Assembly: GCA_024400915.1 (NCBI GenBank)
Contig: JAKSLX010000002.1
Location: 62,001 to 126,000 of the forward strand
Length of the DNA: 64,000 nucleotides
DNA from: Treponema sp.
Lineage (GTDB): Bacteria; Spirochaetota; Spirochaetia; Treponematales; Treponemataceae
Direction of reading: 5' to 3'
Under the pieces are notes generated by a model, which saw only the letters and a list, made by a program, of their open reading frames with translations, did not search any database and was not told the DNA's origin. This document shows, piece by piece, positions 50,791 to 60,204 of the stretch. Positions within the stretch are counted from its first letter, which is position 1; each line of letters begins with the position of its first letter. The position numbers and the translations under genes are program-made.

Positions 50791-52389
50791 TCATTTCATT
50801 ACATCCATAGCTCCCTGAGGTTTTCTGTAGACTATGGCCTCTTCCATGGATTTTCCGTCAATGTCTGCTTTTCCTTCCATGTCTGCAATTGTCCTTGCCA
50901 GCTTAAGACATCCGCTTACGGCTCGTGGAGAAAATTCATATCTGTCCGTTGCCTTGTCAAGAAGTTTCCTTGCTTCTTCCGTTAGCTTGCAGAAATCCGC
51001 AATTTCCGATGGCGTAAGGAATACGTTTTTCTTGCCCTGTCGTTTCCTCTGAATTCTTATGGCTCCGGCAATTTTTTTTCTAAGTTCTGCTGAACTTATT
51101 CCGACTTCACCTTCCTTGGCAGCCTTGCTTTCTACTTGTACCCTGATGTCTATTCTGTCCAGAAGTGGCCCTGAAAATTTCCGCCAGTACTGTTCTACTG
51201 ATCTTGCAGAACAAAGGCATATTTTGTCTTTTGAGCCGTAGTTTCCGCAAGGACATGGATTTGTGGAAAGAAGCAGCTGGAATCTTGCTGGGAAAATAGT
51301 TGATCGTCCGGCCCTGCTTAAGGTTATGGAACCGCTTTCAAGTGGAACCCTGAGCATCTGCAGTACTGATGACCTGAACTCTGCTGCTTCGTCTAGAAAA
51401 AGAACTCCGTTGTGGGCAAGGGAAATCTCTCCAGGCATGCAGTGAGGACCACCTCCGCAGATTCCTTCAATTGTAGCAGTCTGGTGGGGCATTCTTACCG
51501 GAACTCTAAGGATGGAATTTTTCCCGGGGCAAAGAAGTCCTGCAATAGACCAGATTCTTGTAATGGACTGTGATTCTTCTCTTGTGAGAAGCGGAAGTAT
51601 GGAACTGAACCTCATCATTGAAAGAGTTTTCCCGCATCCCGGTGGTCCAAAGGCTATTATGTTGTGTCCTCCCGCCGCCGCAATCTGAAGCCCTCTTACA
51701 AGAAGTTCCTGTGCCGTAACAAATTTAAAATCCATGTCCTCTTCCACAGGCGGAAAATAAATGCCGTCAATGGAAACTGCTCCCTCAGGAACTTCTCCAA
51801 CTTTTTCCTCCTCACTCTTACCCGTAAAGGCGGCGGGGTTGTATAGGGCACTGATGGCTTCGGTAATGTCCTCAGCCCCAAAAACCTTCATGCCATCAAT
51901 TTCCCTTGCTTCCTCTGCATTGGCGGCAGGAACAATGCACTTTCTTATGCCGCCTTCATAGGCCGTACCCACTGCCGCATGGATTGCCCGCACAGGACGA
52001 ATCCTGCCGTTGAGTTCAAGTTCACCCATTATGAGAAAGGAATCGTCCTCATCCGTTGGAATGGTACTGTGTTCAAGATCAGCAGGATCAAAGGTCGTAG
52101 CATCACGTTCAAGCTTTTCCTTTGCGGAAAGAACCGCGAGGGCAATGGCAAGATCAAAACCGGCTCCTTCCTTTTTTAAGTCAGCGGGAGAAAGGTTAAT
52201 GAGTACCCGTTCAGGTGGAAACTGCAAACCTGAATTCAAGATGGCACTCTTCATTCTTTCCCTTGATTCCTTAACTGCACCGTCTGCAAGCCCTACAATG
52301 TCTACGGCAGGAATTCCACGCCTCAAATCCACTTCGACCGAAACCAGGGACCCGGCATACCCAAATGCCGAAAAACAAAAAATCTGCAT
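50791..52389 (-). CDS. comM: YifB/ComM family Mg-chelatase-like AAA+ ATPase
   Basis: A 532-residue protein. The N-terminal Lon-protease-like domain (VDLRRGIPAVDIVGLADGAV) is followed by a Mg-chelatase AAA+ module with Walker A FGPPGCGKT (about 253), Walker B LFLDEAAEF, and the C-terminal domain (FSPRAVSGCLKLARTIAD). ComM proteins are hexameric helicases that assist branch migration in transformation. No competence genes are in the window. The stop is close behind the tRNA-Leu terminator, on the opposite strand. Confidence 0.93.
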   Translation of the reverse strand: MQIFCFSAFGYAGSLVSVEVDLRRGIPAVDIVGLADGAVKESRERMKSAILNSGLQFPPERVLINLSPADLKKEGAGFDLAIALAVLSAKEKLERDATTFDPADLEHSTIPTDEDDSFLIMGELELNGRIRPVRAIHAAVGTAYEGGIRKCIVPAANAEEAREIDGMKVFGAEDITEAISALYNPAAFTGKSEEEKVGEVPEGAVSIDGIYFPPVEEDMDFKFVTAQELLVRGLQIAAAGGHNIIAFGPPGCGKTLSMMRFSSILPLLTREESQSITRIWSIAGLLCPGKNSILRVPVRMPHQTATIEGICGGGPHCMPGEISLAHNGVLFLDEAAEFRSSVLQMLRVPLESGSITLSRAGRSTIFPARFQLLLSTNPCPCGNYGSKDKICLCSARSVEQYWRKFSGPLLDRIDIRVQVESKAAKEGEVGISSAELRKKIAGAIRIQRKRQGKKNVFLTPSEIADFCKLTEEARKLLDKATDRYEFSPRAVSGCLKLARTIADMEGKADIDGKSMEEAIVYRKPQGAMDVMK

Positions 52390-52488
52390 GATACCTCCAG
52401 AAAAAAATGATTTTGTCTGTAGAAATTATTTTCAGTAAAAATAAAAAAGTGGAAAATTAAAGAAAAAAAAATCAAAAAATGTTATGGT

Positions 52489-53727
52489 ATGCTCATGCTG
52501 AATGTAACTGTTCTTTGTTCTGTCATTGATAACTATGGTGACATCGGTTTTGTCTATCGCCTTTGCAGAAGACTTGGTGAAATCTCAAACGATATAAAAC
52601 TGCGCATTGTATGTGACAATTTGAATTCCTTTGCCTTCATGAATTCGGGAATCAAGCCTGGTCTTTCAGAACAGGAATTTAACAGTTGGAAAATTTTTGA
52701 CTGGAACGATGCAGAAGTCTGCACAAAGGAATTTACGGAAAGGGAACCTCAATTCATTCTCCAGTGCTTTCAGTGCAAGCTTCCTGAGTGGCTTGAATCA
52801 ATTCTGTATGACGGAAAGCTGAAGGGTTCTGCCTATATAATCAATGTGGAATATTTGACTGCGGAAGAATGGGCAGACGGTTTCCATAAGCTCAGGTCAG
52901 GAACAAGGTCAGTTCAGGTAAAAAAATCTTTCTTCATGCCGGGGTTTACAAAAAAAACAGGCGGTCTTGTTCTGGACGGTAATTTTAAGAAATGTATCGG
53001 ATATAAAAAACACGCCCTTGAAAAAGCTTCGGAAAGATTAAATCAGGTTCAGAAAGAAATTCTTCATAGTGATGATTATTTTAAAATCCTTGTTTTCTCC
53101 TATCCTCGCAATTTCAATTTTCTTGTTGAGGCGATAAATTCCTTTGGGGATTTTTCAGAAAAGAAAGTTCATGTTTTCCTTGCCAAGGGAATTAGTTCTG
53201 CACCGTTCGTAAAATCCTGTCAGGAAGTTGGTGATACATTTGAATATTCTGAATTGCCTGCATTGGAACAGGAACAGTGGGATGCCTTGATCTGTTCCAT
53301 GGATTTCAATTTCATTCGTGGAGAAGATTCCTTTAGTCGTGCAAGTCTTTCCGGCATTCCCTTTGTGTGGCATGTCTATGTTCAGGATGAAGAATTTCAG
53401 CTTGTCAAACTCAACGCTTTCCTTGAGCGTATGAAGCCTTTTTTTTCGGCTGATGTTTTTGAAGATTACAAAAGATTCTGTTTTCTGTATAACCGTACTT
53501 TTCCAGTTGAACCGGGAGATGAAGCCTGCCAGGCAATTGCAACTTTAAAAGAACCATTGCCTTTGAATGAGGGAAGTGCAGAAGAAGAAATGAGTTCCCT
53601 TGCTGCAAAACTTTTGTTCGCTGCAGAAAAGGAAAAGAAATCCTTTGAAAAAGCTTCTGCTGATTTTTTAGGGAACGGGGACCTGGCGGAAAATCTCCTT
53701 GAGTTCCTGAACAGCCTGGAGTTCTGA
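52489..53727 (+). CDS. earP: Elongation factor P arginine rhamnosyltransferase EarP
   Basis: Puts rhamnose from dTDP-rhamnose on a conserved arginine of EF-P so that polyproline stalls resolve. The GT-B start NVTVLCSVIDNYGDIGFVYR holds the two catalytic aspartates, and the later FIRGEDSFSRASL is the conserved motif containing the catalytic Glu. At 412 residues it is near the usual size. The start could be ATG 52489 or 52495. It converges on uvrC with only three bases between the stops. efp and the rml genes are not nearby. Confidence 0.9.
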   Translation: MLMLNVTVLCSVIDNYGDIGFVYRLCRRLGEISNDIKLRIVCDNLNSFAFMNSGIKPGLSEQEFNSWKIFDWNDAEVCTKEFTEREPQFILQCFQCKLPEWLESILYDGKLKGSAYIINVEYLTAEEWADGFHKLRSGTRSVQVKKSFFMPGFTKKTGGLVLDGNFKKCIGYKKHALEKASERLNQVQKEILHSDDYFKILVFSYPRNFNFLVEAINSFGDFSEKKVHVFLAKGISSAPFVKSCQEVGDTFEYSELPALEQEQWDALICSMDFNFIRGEDSFSRASLSGIPFVWHVYVQDEEFQLVKLNAFLERMKPFFSADVFEDYKRFCFLYNRTFPVEPGDEACQAIATLKEPLPLNEGSAEEEMSSLAAKLLFAAEKEKKSFEKASADFLGNGDLAENLLEFLNSLEF

Positions 53728-53730
53728 GTT

Positions 53731-55716
53731 TTATTTTTTTTCTTCTTCAGTTGGGCTTGCAACTTCCAGCAAAGCCATGGCAGCAAGGTTATGGTTCATC
53801 TGGAATCTTGCTGCCTTTTCTTTTGTTGTTCCAGGCATGCCCAGGGATTCCATCTGCTTGTCCTGCTTTTCCTTTTGTTTCATGTAAAGTTCTTTAGCCT
53901 GCAAAAGTATGTCTTTTGTAACTTCTTCATTTATAGCCAAAGTTTCTGCAATGTCTTTTTCGGAGGCTGATGCAAGGGCTGCAATGGTTCCGTATTTCTT
54001 TATGAGCTGAGCTTCCCGTTTTGGACCAACTCCTGAAATTTCGGTAAAGATTGAAACAGTATTTTCCTTTGTACGGAGTTCCTGGTTACGGCTTGTTGCA
54101 AATCTATGGGTCTCGTCTCTGACCCGCTGAAGCAACCTCAAGCCGTCACTTCTTTTGGGAAGGCAAATTGGACTTGATGTATGAGGCCTCCAGATTTCCT
54201 CGTCTCTTTTTGCGAGCCCCGCAATCGGTATATCAAGTCCCAATGTCTGCAGAATTGAATCTACGGCATTTACCTGACCGATACCGCCGTCTATGAGGAG
54301 CAAATCCGGGAGTTCTGCGTTTTCGTTGAGCAATCTTGTGTAGCGTCGGGAAACGGCTTCTTTCATGGAGGCAAAGTCATCTATGAGGCCGTCTGTAGTT
54401 TTTAGCCTGAAGTAACGGTAATTCTTTTTGTCAGGGTTGCCGTTGTAAAAGCTGATGAGGGAAGCAACAGGAAATTTTCCGCCGATATGGGCAATATCGA
54501 AACCTTCTATTCTTACAGGCAGTTTTGAAAGTCCAAGTTCTTTCTTGAGTTCTTCCATGGCAGGGAAGTCGCCTCTTTCGCGGACACGGCGCACAATGTC
54601 TTCCCTTGCGTTCTGCTGGGCCATGTTTACGGCAGCACGGTGCATCCTCATTTTTTCGCTGTCATCTACGGGAATGATTTCCGTTTCCATTTTGTAGGTT
54701 TCCTTAATCCATCGCTTCATGAATTCGGTGCCTTCCCTGGAAATAACATAGATGGAAGGAGGTATTATCTCTTTTTCTGTATAGTATGCACACATGAATT
54801 CAGGAATCAGTTCCGTATCTTCGTTCATGGATAGGGTTCGGTAGTTGTCACGCCCAAGAAGTTTGCCACCGCGGATTTTAAGGATGGTAAAGCTTACAAG
54901 TTCTCCTTCGCGCCATGTTGCAATGTAGTCGCGGTCATCCTGGTCAAAGCCTTCTACTATATTCTGGTTCTGCATAATGGAAAGGGCCTTGAGTCCATCC
55001 CTCAGGCGGGCTGCCTTTTCAAATTTCAGCTCCTTTGCTGCCTGCTTCATCTGTTCTTCCAGTTTTTTCACCGTGTCTTCTTTACCCTCAAGTAGAGCAG
55101 TGATTTCGCCGATAAATTCACCGTAAGTGGAGTCGTCGGTTTTTTTGAAGCAGGGACCTATGCACTTGCCCATGTGGTAGTAGAGGCATCCTGAATCCTT
55201 TTCGCGAAACTTCTTGCAGTGGCGCAACGGATATATGTCGTAGAGCGTTTCTATGAAGGTATCCAGGGCTGCGGCATCAGGAAAAGGTCCAAAGTAAACC
55301 GAACCGTCTTTCACTACATTTCTGGTTTTATAAAGGCGTGGAAATTTTTCCCTTGTAATTTTCAGAACAGGGTAGGATTTGCCGTCCTTAAGGCAGATGT
55401 TGTACCTCGGGTTATGCTGCTTGATGAGGTTGTTTTCCAGAAGAAACGCCTCGTACTCGTTTCCCGTGGTAATATATTCAATGGATCTGGCCCTGCTGAT
55501 GAGGAGCCTGGTTTTTATGTCCTTGTTTCCGCTGAAATAGGATGTAAGCCTGTTCTTCAGATTCTTGGCCTTTCCGACATAGATTATTGTTCCGCCTTCG
55601 TTGCGCCACATGTAGACTCCGCTCTGGTTTGGAGCCTTCAATGCAGTCTGATGAAGGACTTCCCTTGGGGAAAGAGGTTTTGATAATGTTTGTAAATTTT
55701 CGTTGGGCTCGTTCAT
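53731..55716 (-). CDS. uvrC: Excinuclease ABC subunit C
   Basis: Makes the two incisions in nucleotide excision repair. GIY-YIG domain GVYMWRNEGGTIIYVGKAKN (about residue 37 from the start), four cysteines near 140 (CLYYHMGKCIGPC), a UVR motif (EEQMKQAAKELKFEKAARLRD), RNaseH-like domain with DIAHIGG and DLLLIDGGIGQV, and C-terminal helix-hairpin-helix motifs (SGVGPKREAQLIKKYG). The start is ATG 55716 (661 residues). An upstream stretch in frame reads poorly and overlaps the opposite gene. The start lies inside the 5' end of the divergent LamG gene. Confidence 0.93.
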   Translation of the reverse strand: MNEPNENLQTLSKPLSPREVLHQTALKAPNQSGVYMWRNEGGTIIYVGKAKNLKNRLTSYFSGNKDIKTRLLISRARSIEYITTGNEYEAFLLENNLIKQHNPRYNICLKDGKSYPVLKITREKFPRLYKTRNVVKDGSVYFGPFPDAAALDTFIETLYDIYPLRHCKKFREKDSGCLYYHMGKCIGPCFKKTDDSTYGEFIGEITALLEGKEDTVKKLEEQMKQAAKELKFEKAARLRDGLKALSIMQNQNIVEGFDQDDRDYIATWREGELVSFTILKIRGGKLLGRDNYRTLSMNEDTELIPEFMCAYYTEKEIIPPSIYVISREGTEFMKRWIKETYKMETEIIPVDDSEKMRMHRAAVNMAQQNAREDIVRRVRERGDFPAMEELKKELGLSKLPVRIEGFDIAHIGGKFPVASLISFYNGNPDKKNYRYFRLKTTDGLIDDFASMKEAVSRRYTRLLNENAELPDLLLIDGGIGQVNAVDSILQTLGLDIPIAGLAKRDEEIWRPHTSSPICLPKRSDGLRLLQRVRDETHRFATSRNQELRTKENTVSIFTEISGVGPKREAQLIKKYGTIAALASASEKDIAETLAINEEVTKDILLQAKELYMKQKEKQDKQMESLGMPGTTKEKAARFQMNHNLAAMALLEVASPTEEEKK

Positions 55717-57203
55717 ATCTGAAATTGACTGTTTCAAGTATAGCAGTTTTCCTTTGTGTTTTGAATAGCGGTTTTTCTGCTGACAAAATCCTGACAATGG
55801 GTGGAAAGGATGGCTGGCCTGTGCTTTCAAAAATGGACGGTGTTGTTTCCGGCAAGGGCAAGTATGGCTATGATGCCATGGTTCTTGCTTCAAATTCTCA
55901 CGGTGCTGATGAATATACAGACCTCCTTCTTTCTTTTGAAGACGGAACAAGCGATGACATTACTGGCAAATACAGCCTTACACTGAACGAATCCATTACT
56001 ACGGAAGTTCATTCCCTCATGGGAAAAAAATCTGCCCTTACTCGTGGAAACGGCGGAATAAGACTCCGTGGCAACAGAAATACCATATTCGGAAAAGAAG
56101 GCCCATGCGGTTCCTTCAGCATTGAATTCTGGCTTAATCCAAGCATTGCAGAAAACGGTGAGGTTGTATTTTCGTGGCGTTCTTCAAGAACAGTCGCAAA
56201 CTATCCTCTCTACCAGATGATTACGGGAAGCTTTGCCGGCAATCATCTGGAATGGTCATTTACAAACGTATTCAACGGATATGTGGATGATGACGGAGAG
56301 ATTACTCTTTCAAGTTACCGTACCATAGTTCCAAACCAGTGGATGCATCATGAAATCAGCTTTGATGAAAATACAGGTCTTCTTGAATACAGAATCAACG
56401 GACTTCTTGAAGCCCTCAAGTATGTAACTACAAACGGACACGAAAGTGGCGGATCAATTTACATTCCGATTCTCGGTGTACCAGCTGATATTGAAATCAG
56501 TCCTCAGTATACAGGGCTTATGGATGACTTTAGGATCCAGCGTACAGCAAGAGCTGAAACAAAGGAAACCAAAGGGATGGATACTTTCCGTGTTGAAGGT
56601 GGCCGTTTTGAAACTCAGCCTGTACTTCTTTCAACTGGTGCTGAACTTACAGAAATCGATGCACTCGTAAGCATGCCTTCTCAGACAGACATTCAGTTCT
56701 ATGTTCGTTCCGGAGACAATTTCTACAACTGGACTGACTCGTATCCTGAATGGATTCCAGTAAAAAATCATAGGAAAATTGAAGGAGTCAAGGGACTTTA
56801 CTTTCAGATTGCCTGTGATCTTCTTCCTGATGGAGCCGGTAAAAAATCTCCTTCAGTTACTGAACTTAAAATCAAGTACAAGGAAGTTCCTTCACCTCTT
56901 CCTCCTTTTGAATTGAAGGCCTTTGCAGATGACGGTGAAGTTACCTTGTCATGGCCTTATTCTGTTGACGACACTGTTGGCGGGTATTATATTTTTTATG
57001 GAGAAAGACCAGGTGAATATTTGGGCCGTGAGGCTGTAGAAGGCAATTCTCCTCTTGATGTTGGCAGCGTAACATCTGCAACACTTACGGGACTAAAAAA
57101 CGGAAAAATATATTATTTTGCAGTTGCTTCATATTCAAAGTATGACAACAGGATTATGGGTGAACTTTCAAAGGAAACCTTTGCCCGACCTAGAAGAAAG
57201 TAA
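55686..57203 (+). CDS. Secreted protein with LamG-like and fibronectin-III domains
   Basis: A 505-residue exported protein. The signal peptide (RSYLKLTVSSIAVFLCVLNS, cut after FSA) is followed by a concanavalin/LamG-like domain (SFSIEFWLNPSIAENG, YQMITGSFAG, IQRTARAETKE) at about 80-300, then a further beta region and a FnIII-like end (PPFELKAFADDGEVTLSWPY). It may bind sugars or surfaces in the periplasm or outside. ATG 55686 has an aaagaggt site. Its first 31 bases overlap the start of uvrC head-to-head. The TPR gene follows after 24 bases, so both may be one operon. Confidence 0.8.
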   Translation: MFVNFRWARSYLKLTVSSIAVFLCVLNSGFSADKILTMGGKDGWPVLSKMDGVVSGKGKYGYDAMVLASNSHGADEYTDLLLSFEDGTSDDITGKYSLTLNESITTEVHSLMGKKSALTRGNGGIRLRGNRNTIFGKEGPCGSFSIEFWLNPSIAENGEVVFSWRSSRTVANYPLYQMITGSFAGNHLEWSFTNVFNGYVDDDGEITLSSYRTIVPNQWMHHEISFDENTGLLEYRINGLLEALKYVTTNGHESGGSIYIPILGVPADIEISPQYTGLMDDFRIQRTARAETKETKGMDTFRVEGGRFETQPVLLSTGAELTEIDALVSMPSQTDIQFYVRSGDNFYNWTDSYPEWIPVKNHRKIEGVKGLYFQIACDLLPDGAGKKSPSVTELKIKYKEVPSPLPPFELKAFADDGEVTLSWPYSVDDTVGGYYIFYGERPGEYLGREAVEGNSPLDVGSVTSATLTGLKNGKIYYFAVASYSKYDNRIMGELSKETFARPRRK

Positions 57204-57227
57204 GCAGTTACAATAAGGGACTGATTT

Positions 57228-60014
57228 ATGAATACAAACGAAGAACAGAACAGCGTAATTATTGAAAGGGCAAAAGCCGCAATACTTGCAAGAGACTATG
57301 ATCAGGCAGCAAGAATTTACAAAGGACTCCTTAAGTCGGATCGTGAAAACGTAACCTATTTGACTGCCCTCGGTGACCTATACATAAAGAACAATGAGGA
57401 CAAGATTGCCCTTGATTATTACAAGGAAATAGTTCGTCTTCAGCCTCAGAATGTTGATGCCCTCAACAATCTAGGCGGAATTTTCAGAAGACTCAAGCTT
57501 TACGACGAATCCATTTCTGTTCTTGAACGCGCAGTAATGCTGGACAGTACCAATGTTCAGGTTTTCTATAATCTTGGTTTTACATACAAGCTTATGGGAA
57601 ATCATGAAGATGCAATTCAGTGCTTCAATACGGTTGTAGAAGAAAATCCACGCGATGTACTTGCCTTCAATCACATCGGTACAATCTATGCTTCAGAAAA
57701 AAAACATGCGGAAGCGGTATCATCATATCTTAAGGGACTTAAAGTTGACCCGAACCATCCTATCCTTCATCTGAATCTTGCAAAGAGCTACGACAAGTTG
57801 GGTGAATTCCTCAAGGCACAGGCTGAATATGAAGCTGCCTTAAAATCAAAGCCGGGTTGGATCGAAGCAATTGAAAGCTACTCAGATCTCCTCATCAAAA
57901 AAAACAAGACAAAGACTGCCTGTGAAATAGTAAAGAAGGCCTTGAACCTTAATCCGAAAGATGCGGCAATGCATACAAAGCTTGGTGATGTCTACAGCCG
58001 CCAGGACAATTTCGATGATGCAGAAAGCGAATACAATACTGCCCTTGCAATTTCTCCTGATTTCAAGCTTGCCATGTCCGGACTTGCCAGCACATATGAA
58101 GTAACCGGAAGGATGGACGAAGCCCTTGAGATGGCTGAAAAAATGGAACGCCTTTCTCCTGAAGATCCTGCCGTAAAGAGACAGCATGTTCACATTCTTC
58201 TTTCAGCAGACAAAATTGAAAAGGCCAGTGAAAAAATCCAGGATCTGTATAGCAAGGATCCTGACGATGTTCATACGCTGAATCTTCTCGGACAATATTA
58301 CATCTGTGCAGGGGATGAAAAGAAGGCTTCCGGCTGTTTCAAGAAAATCAAGACTCTTAGGCCTGAATACAACAGTTTCTATCGTGAAGCTGGTAAACGT
58401 CATTCTCAGAAAGGCGACTATAAAAAGGCAGAGGAATTCTATCAGAAATACATTGACCAGAATCCAGAAGATACGGAAGGCCATAAAAACCTTGCCAAAA
58501 ATTACGAAGACCAGGGAATGCTTACACAGGCACTTTCCAGCTACAAGGTTATGGAATCCTTTGACTCTTCAAACATTGCATCCCGCAAGGGGCTTGAAAG
58601 GGTAAATAACCAGATCATTCTTGAGCGTGACAACAAGCCTGAAGTTGAAGTTACCAGCGGTACAGAAGAATTCTTTGACTCTGACGATGACATTTCCATT
58701 GGAGACAGGGTTCGCGTTTCGGAAGAAGTTACACTTTCCTTCGAAGACATGAACAATCCTGAACCAGAATTTTCCACTGAAAAAATTTCCGAAGAAAAGG
58801 AAAACAGGGGCTATGATTTTGATGGCGGATTTGACAAGCTTCAGCAGGATGAAATCACTTCTGACGAAATATTTAAGGAAGGACGACTTGATGAGGAAAT
58901 TGAAGCTGACAATCAGGATCACTATGCCAAGAGTCTTGATGACCTTATAGGTGATGTGGATCTTGATGATGAAGGTTCTGGTCTTGAAGAAGATAATACA
59001 AGTGCAGAGGATTTCTTCTCAAACAATCCTTTTGGAAACGGTGGAAAATCAAGTGCGCCTCAGGAGAACGATTTTGAGCCTGATTTCAGCATGGAAGAAG
59101 AGGAAAAACCTAAAAAGAAGAAGCCTGCCTATGACGATGTAATTTCCTTGGATGAAGGCTGGTCTGATGATGAGGAATTTGAAGAAGCGGAAGTTGAACC
59201 AGAGAAACCTGCTCCTAGAAGGACTCCTCCAAAAAAGCGTGAACTTCCACCTGTTGAAGATTTTGCATTTGAAGAAGATGATGAATTCCCTGATGATGAA
59301 AAAATCGAGGATGAAATTTCTGAAGAACCTGAATACATTCCGGAACCTTCCCTCACGGATGATGATATCATTGATGAAGACTATGACACTATAGATGAAG
59401 AATCTGCTGATTTAGATGACATCGTTGATGAGAATTCAGAAGAAAGCGAAGAAGATTTGCCTGACACCTTTACTCAGGAAAACCTTGATTCTGACGATGA
59501 GTTCGAAGAAGAAATTGATTTTGAACCTGTGCCGGAAGATGCAGAAGATGTTCTTGACGGAGATGTTTTAGCTCAGATTCCGGATGCAGATGAAGAAAAG
59601 CTTGATATGGAAATTCTTTCCAAGGCTGCCGATGCAATTCAGACAGTTGCCGATGCAATTACCGAAAACAAGGTGATGAAGAAAACAAATGTCAATGCAG
59701 AACTCTTTGAAAAGCTTCGTTCCCTCAGTACATATTTGCCGGAAGAAAAGCGCGAAGAATTCCTTGAAAGCAAGATTCGCCTTCAGCTGGATTTCATAAT
59801 CTCAAAGTTGTCAGGAAAAAAAGGACTTTTGGGAACTGCTTCAATCCTTCGCAATCAGATTGGAATGGAAGATGAAGCAACTGAACTTGATAGCGGAAGA
59901 ACACTTCTTGTTAAGGTCCTTGAATATTCAAAAGGGCTTGTTCGCGGACTTCCTGATGCAACCATGGTTTCTTCCCTCAACGGACAGCTGGAAGAATTGC
60001 TCTCACGCATATAG
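57228..60014 (+). CDS. Large TPR protein with acidic tail region
   Basis: A 928-residue protein with no signal peptide. Residues 1-450 contain about a dozen TPR units (for example YLTALGDLYIKNNEDKIALD and VFYNLGFTYKLMGNHEDAIQ). Residues about 470-800 are very rich in Asp and Glu with Pro/Lys segments (KKKKPAYDD, APRRTPPKKRELPP), likely unstructured. The last 100 residues form a compact helical domain (EKLRSLSTYLPEEKREEFLE; GLLGTASILRNQIGMEDEA). The scaffold nature is clear, the partners unknown. It lies after the secreted LamG protein and before a terminator. Confidence 0.85.
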   Translation: MNTNEEQNSVIIERAKAAILARDYDQAARIYKGLLKSDRENVTYLTALGDLYIKNNEDKIALDYYKEIVRLQPQNVDALNNLGGIFRRLKLYDESISVLERAVMLDSTNVQVFYNLGFTYKLMGNHEDAIQCFNTVVEENPRDVLAFNHIGTIYASEKKHAEAVSSYLKGLKVDPNHPILHLNLAKSYDKLGEFLKAQAEYEAALKSKPGWIEAIESYSDLLIKKNKTKTACEIVKKALNLNPKDAAMHTKLGDVYSRQDNFDDAESEYNTALAISPDFKLAMSGLASTYEVTGRMDEALEMAEKMERLSPEDPAVKRQHVHILLSADKIEKASEKIQDLYSKDPDDVHTLNLLGQYYICAGDEKKASGCFKKIKTLRPEYNSFYREAGKRHSQKGDYKKAEEFYQKYIDQNPEDTEGHKNLAKNYEDQGMLTQALSSYKVMESFDSSNIASRKGLERVNNQIILERDNKPEVEVTSGTEEFFDSDDDISIGDRVRVSEEVTLSFEDMNNPEPEFSTEKISEEKENRGYDFDGGFDKLQQDEITSDEIFKEGRLDEEIEADNQDHYAKSLDDLIGDVDLDDEGSGLEEDNTSAEDFFSNNPFGNGGKSSAPQENDFEPDFSMEEEEKPKKKKPAYDDVISLDEGWSDDEEFEEAEVEPEKPAPRRTPPKKRELPPVEDFAFEEDDEFPDDEKIEDEISEEPEYIPEPSLTDDDIIDEDYDTIDEESADLDDIVDENSEESEEDLPDTFTQENLDSDDEFEEEIDFEPVPEDAEDVLDGDVLAQIPDADEEKLDMEILSKAADAIQTVADAITENKVMKKTNVNAELFEKLRSLSTYLPEEKREEFLESKIRLQLDFIISKLSGKKGLLGTASILRNQIGMEDEATELDSGRTLLVKVLEYSKGLVRGLPDATMVSSLNGQLEELLSRI

Positions 60015-60044
60015 TGCTTAAGCAAAGGCATTTCAAATGAAAGA

Positions 60045-60079
60045 AGCCGCATGGGTATAAATTCCCTGTGGCTTTTTTT
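60045..60079 (+). terminator. Rho-independent terminator of the TPR gene
   Basis: AGCCGCATGGG and CCCTGTGGCT pair (one mismatch, one wobble) and seven T follow, 30 bases beyond the stop. Confidence 0.8.
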
Positions 60080-60119
60080 GTTTCTGTCGGCCCTAAATGG
60101 CATTAAATACACGCAATAA

Positions 60120-60150
60120 TTGAAATTTTACCTATTATATGCTATATATT
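60120..60150 (+). promoter_or_regulatory. Promoter of thrA-pheA-ilvN
   Basis: TTGAAA (60120-60125) with TATATA at 60143-60148 after 17 bases, or TATATT at 60145-60150 after 19. The leader is about 50 bases; I see no leader peptide or attenuator. Confidence 0.5.
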
Positions 60151-60204
60151 CTCAATATTTTAAATTACTTATGCAGGTAATTCCAGGTTTTTAGGAGTAC
60201 AATT

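Noticed and set aside
60080..60204. Threonine attenuator before thrA
   Set aside because: The leader is about 50 bases, with no Thr/Ile-rich peptide and no terminator hairpin.
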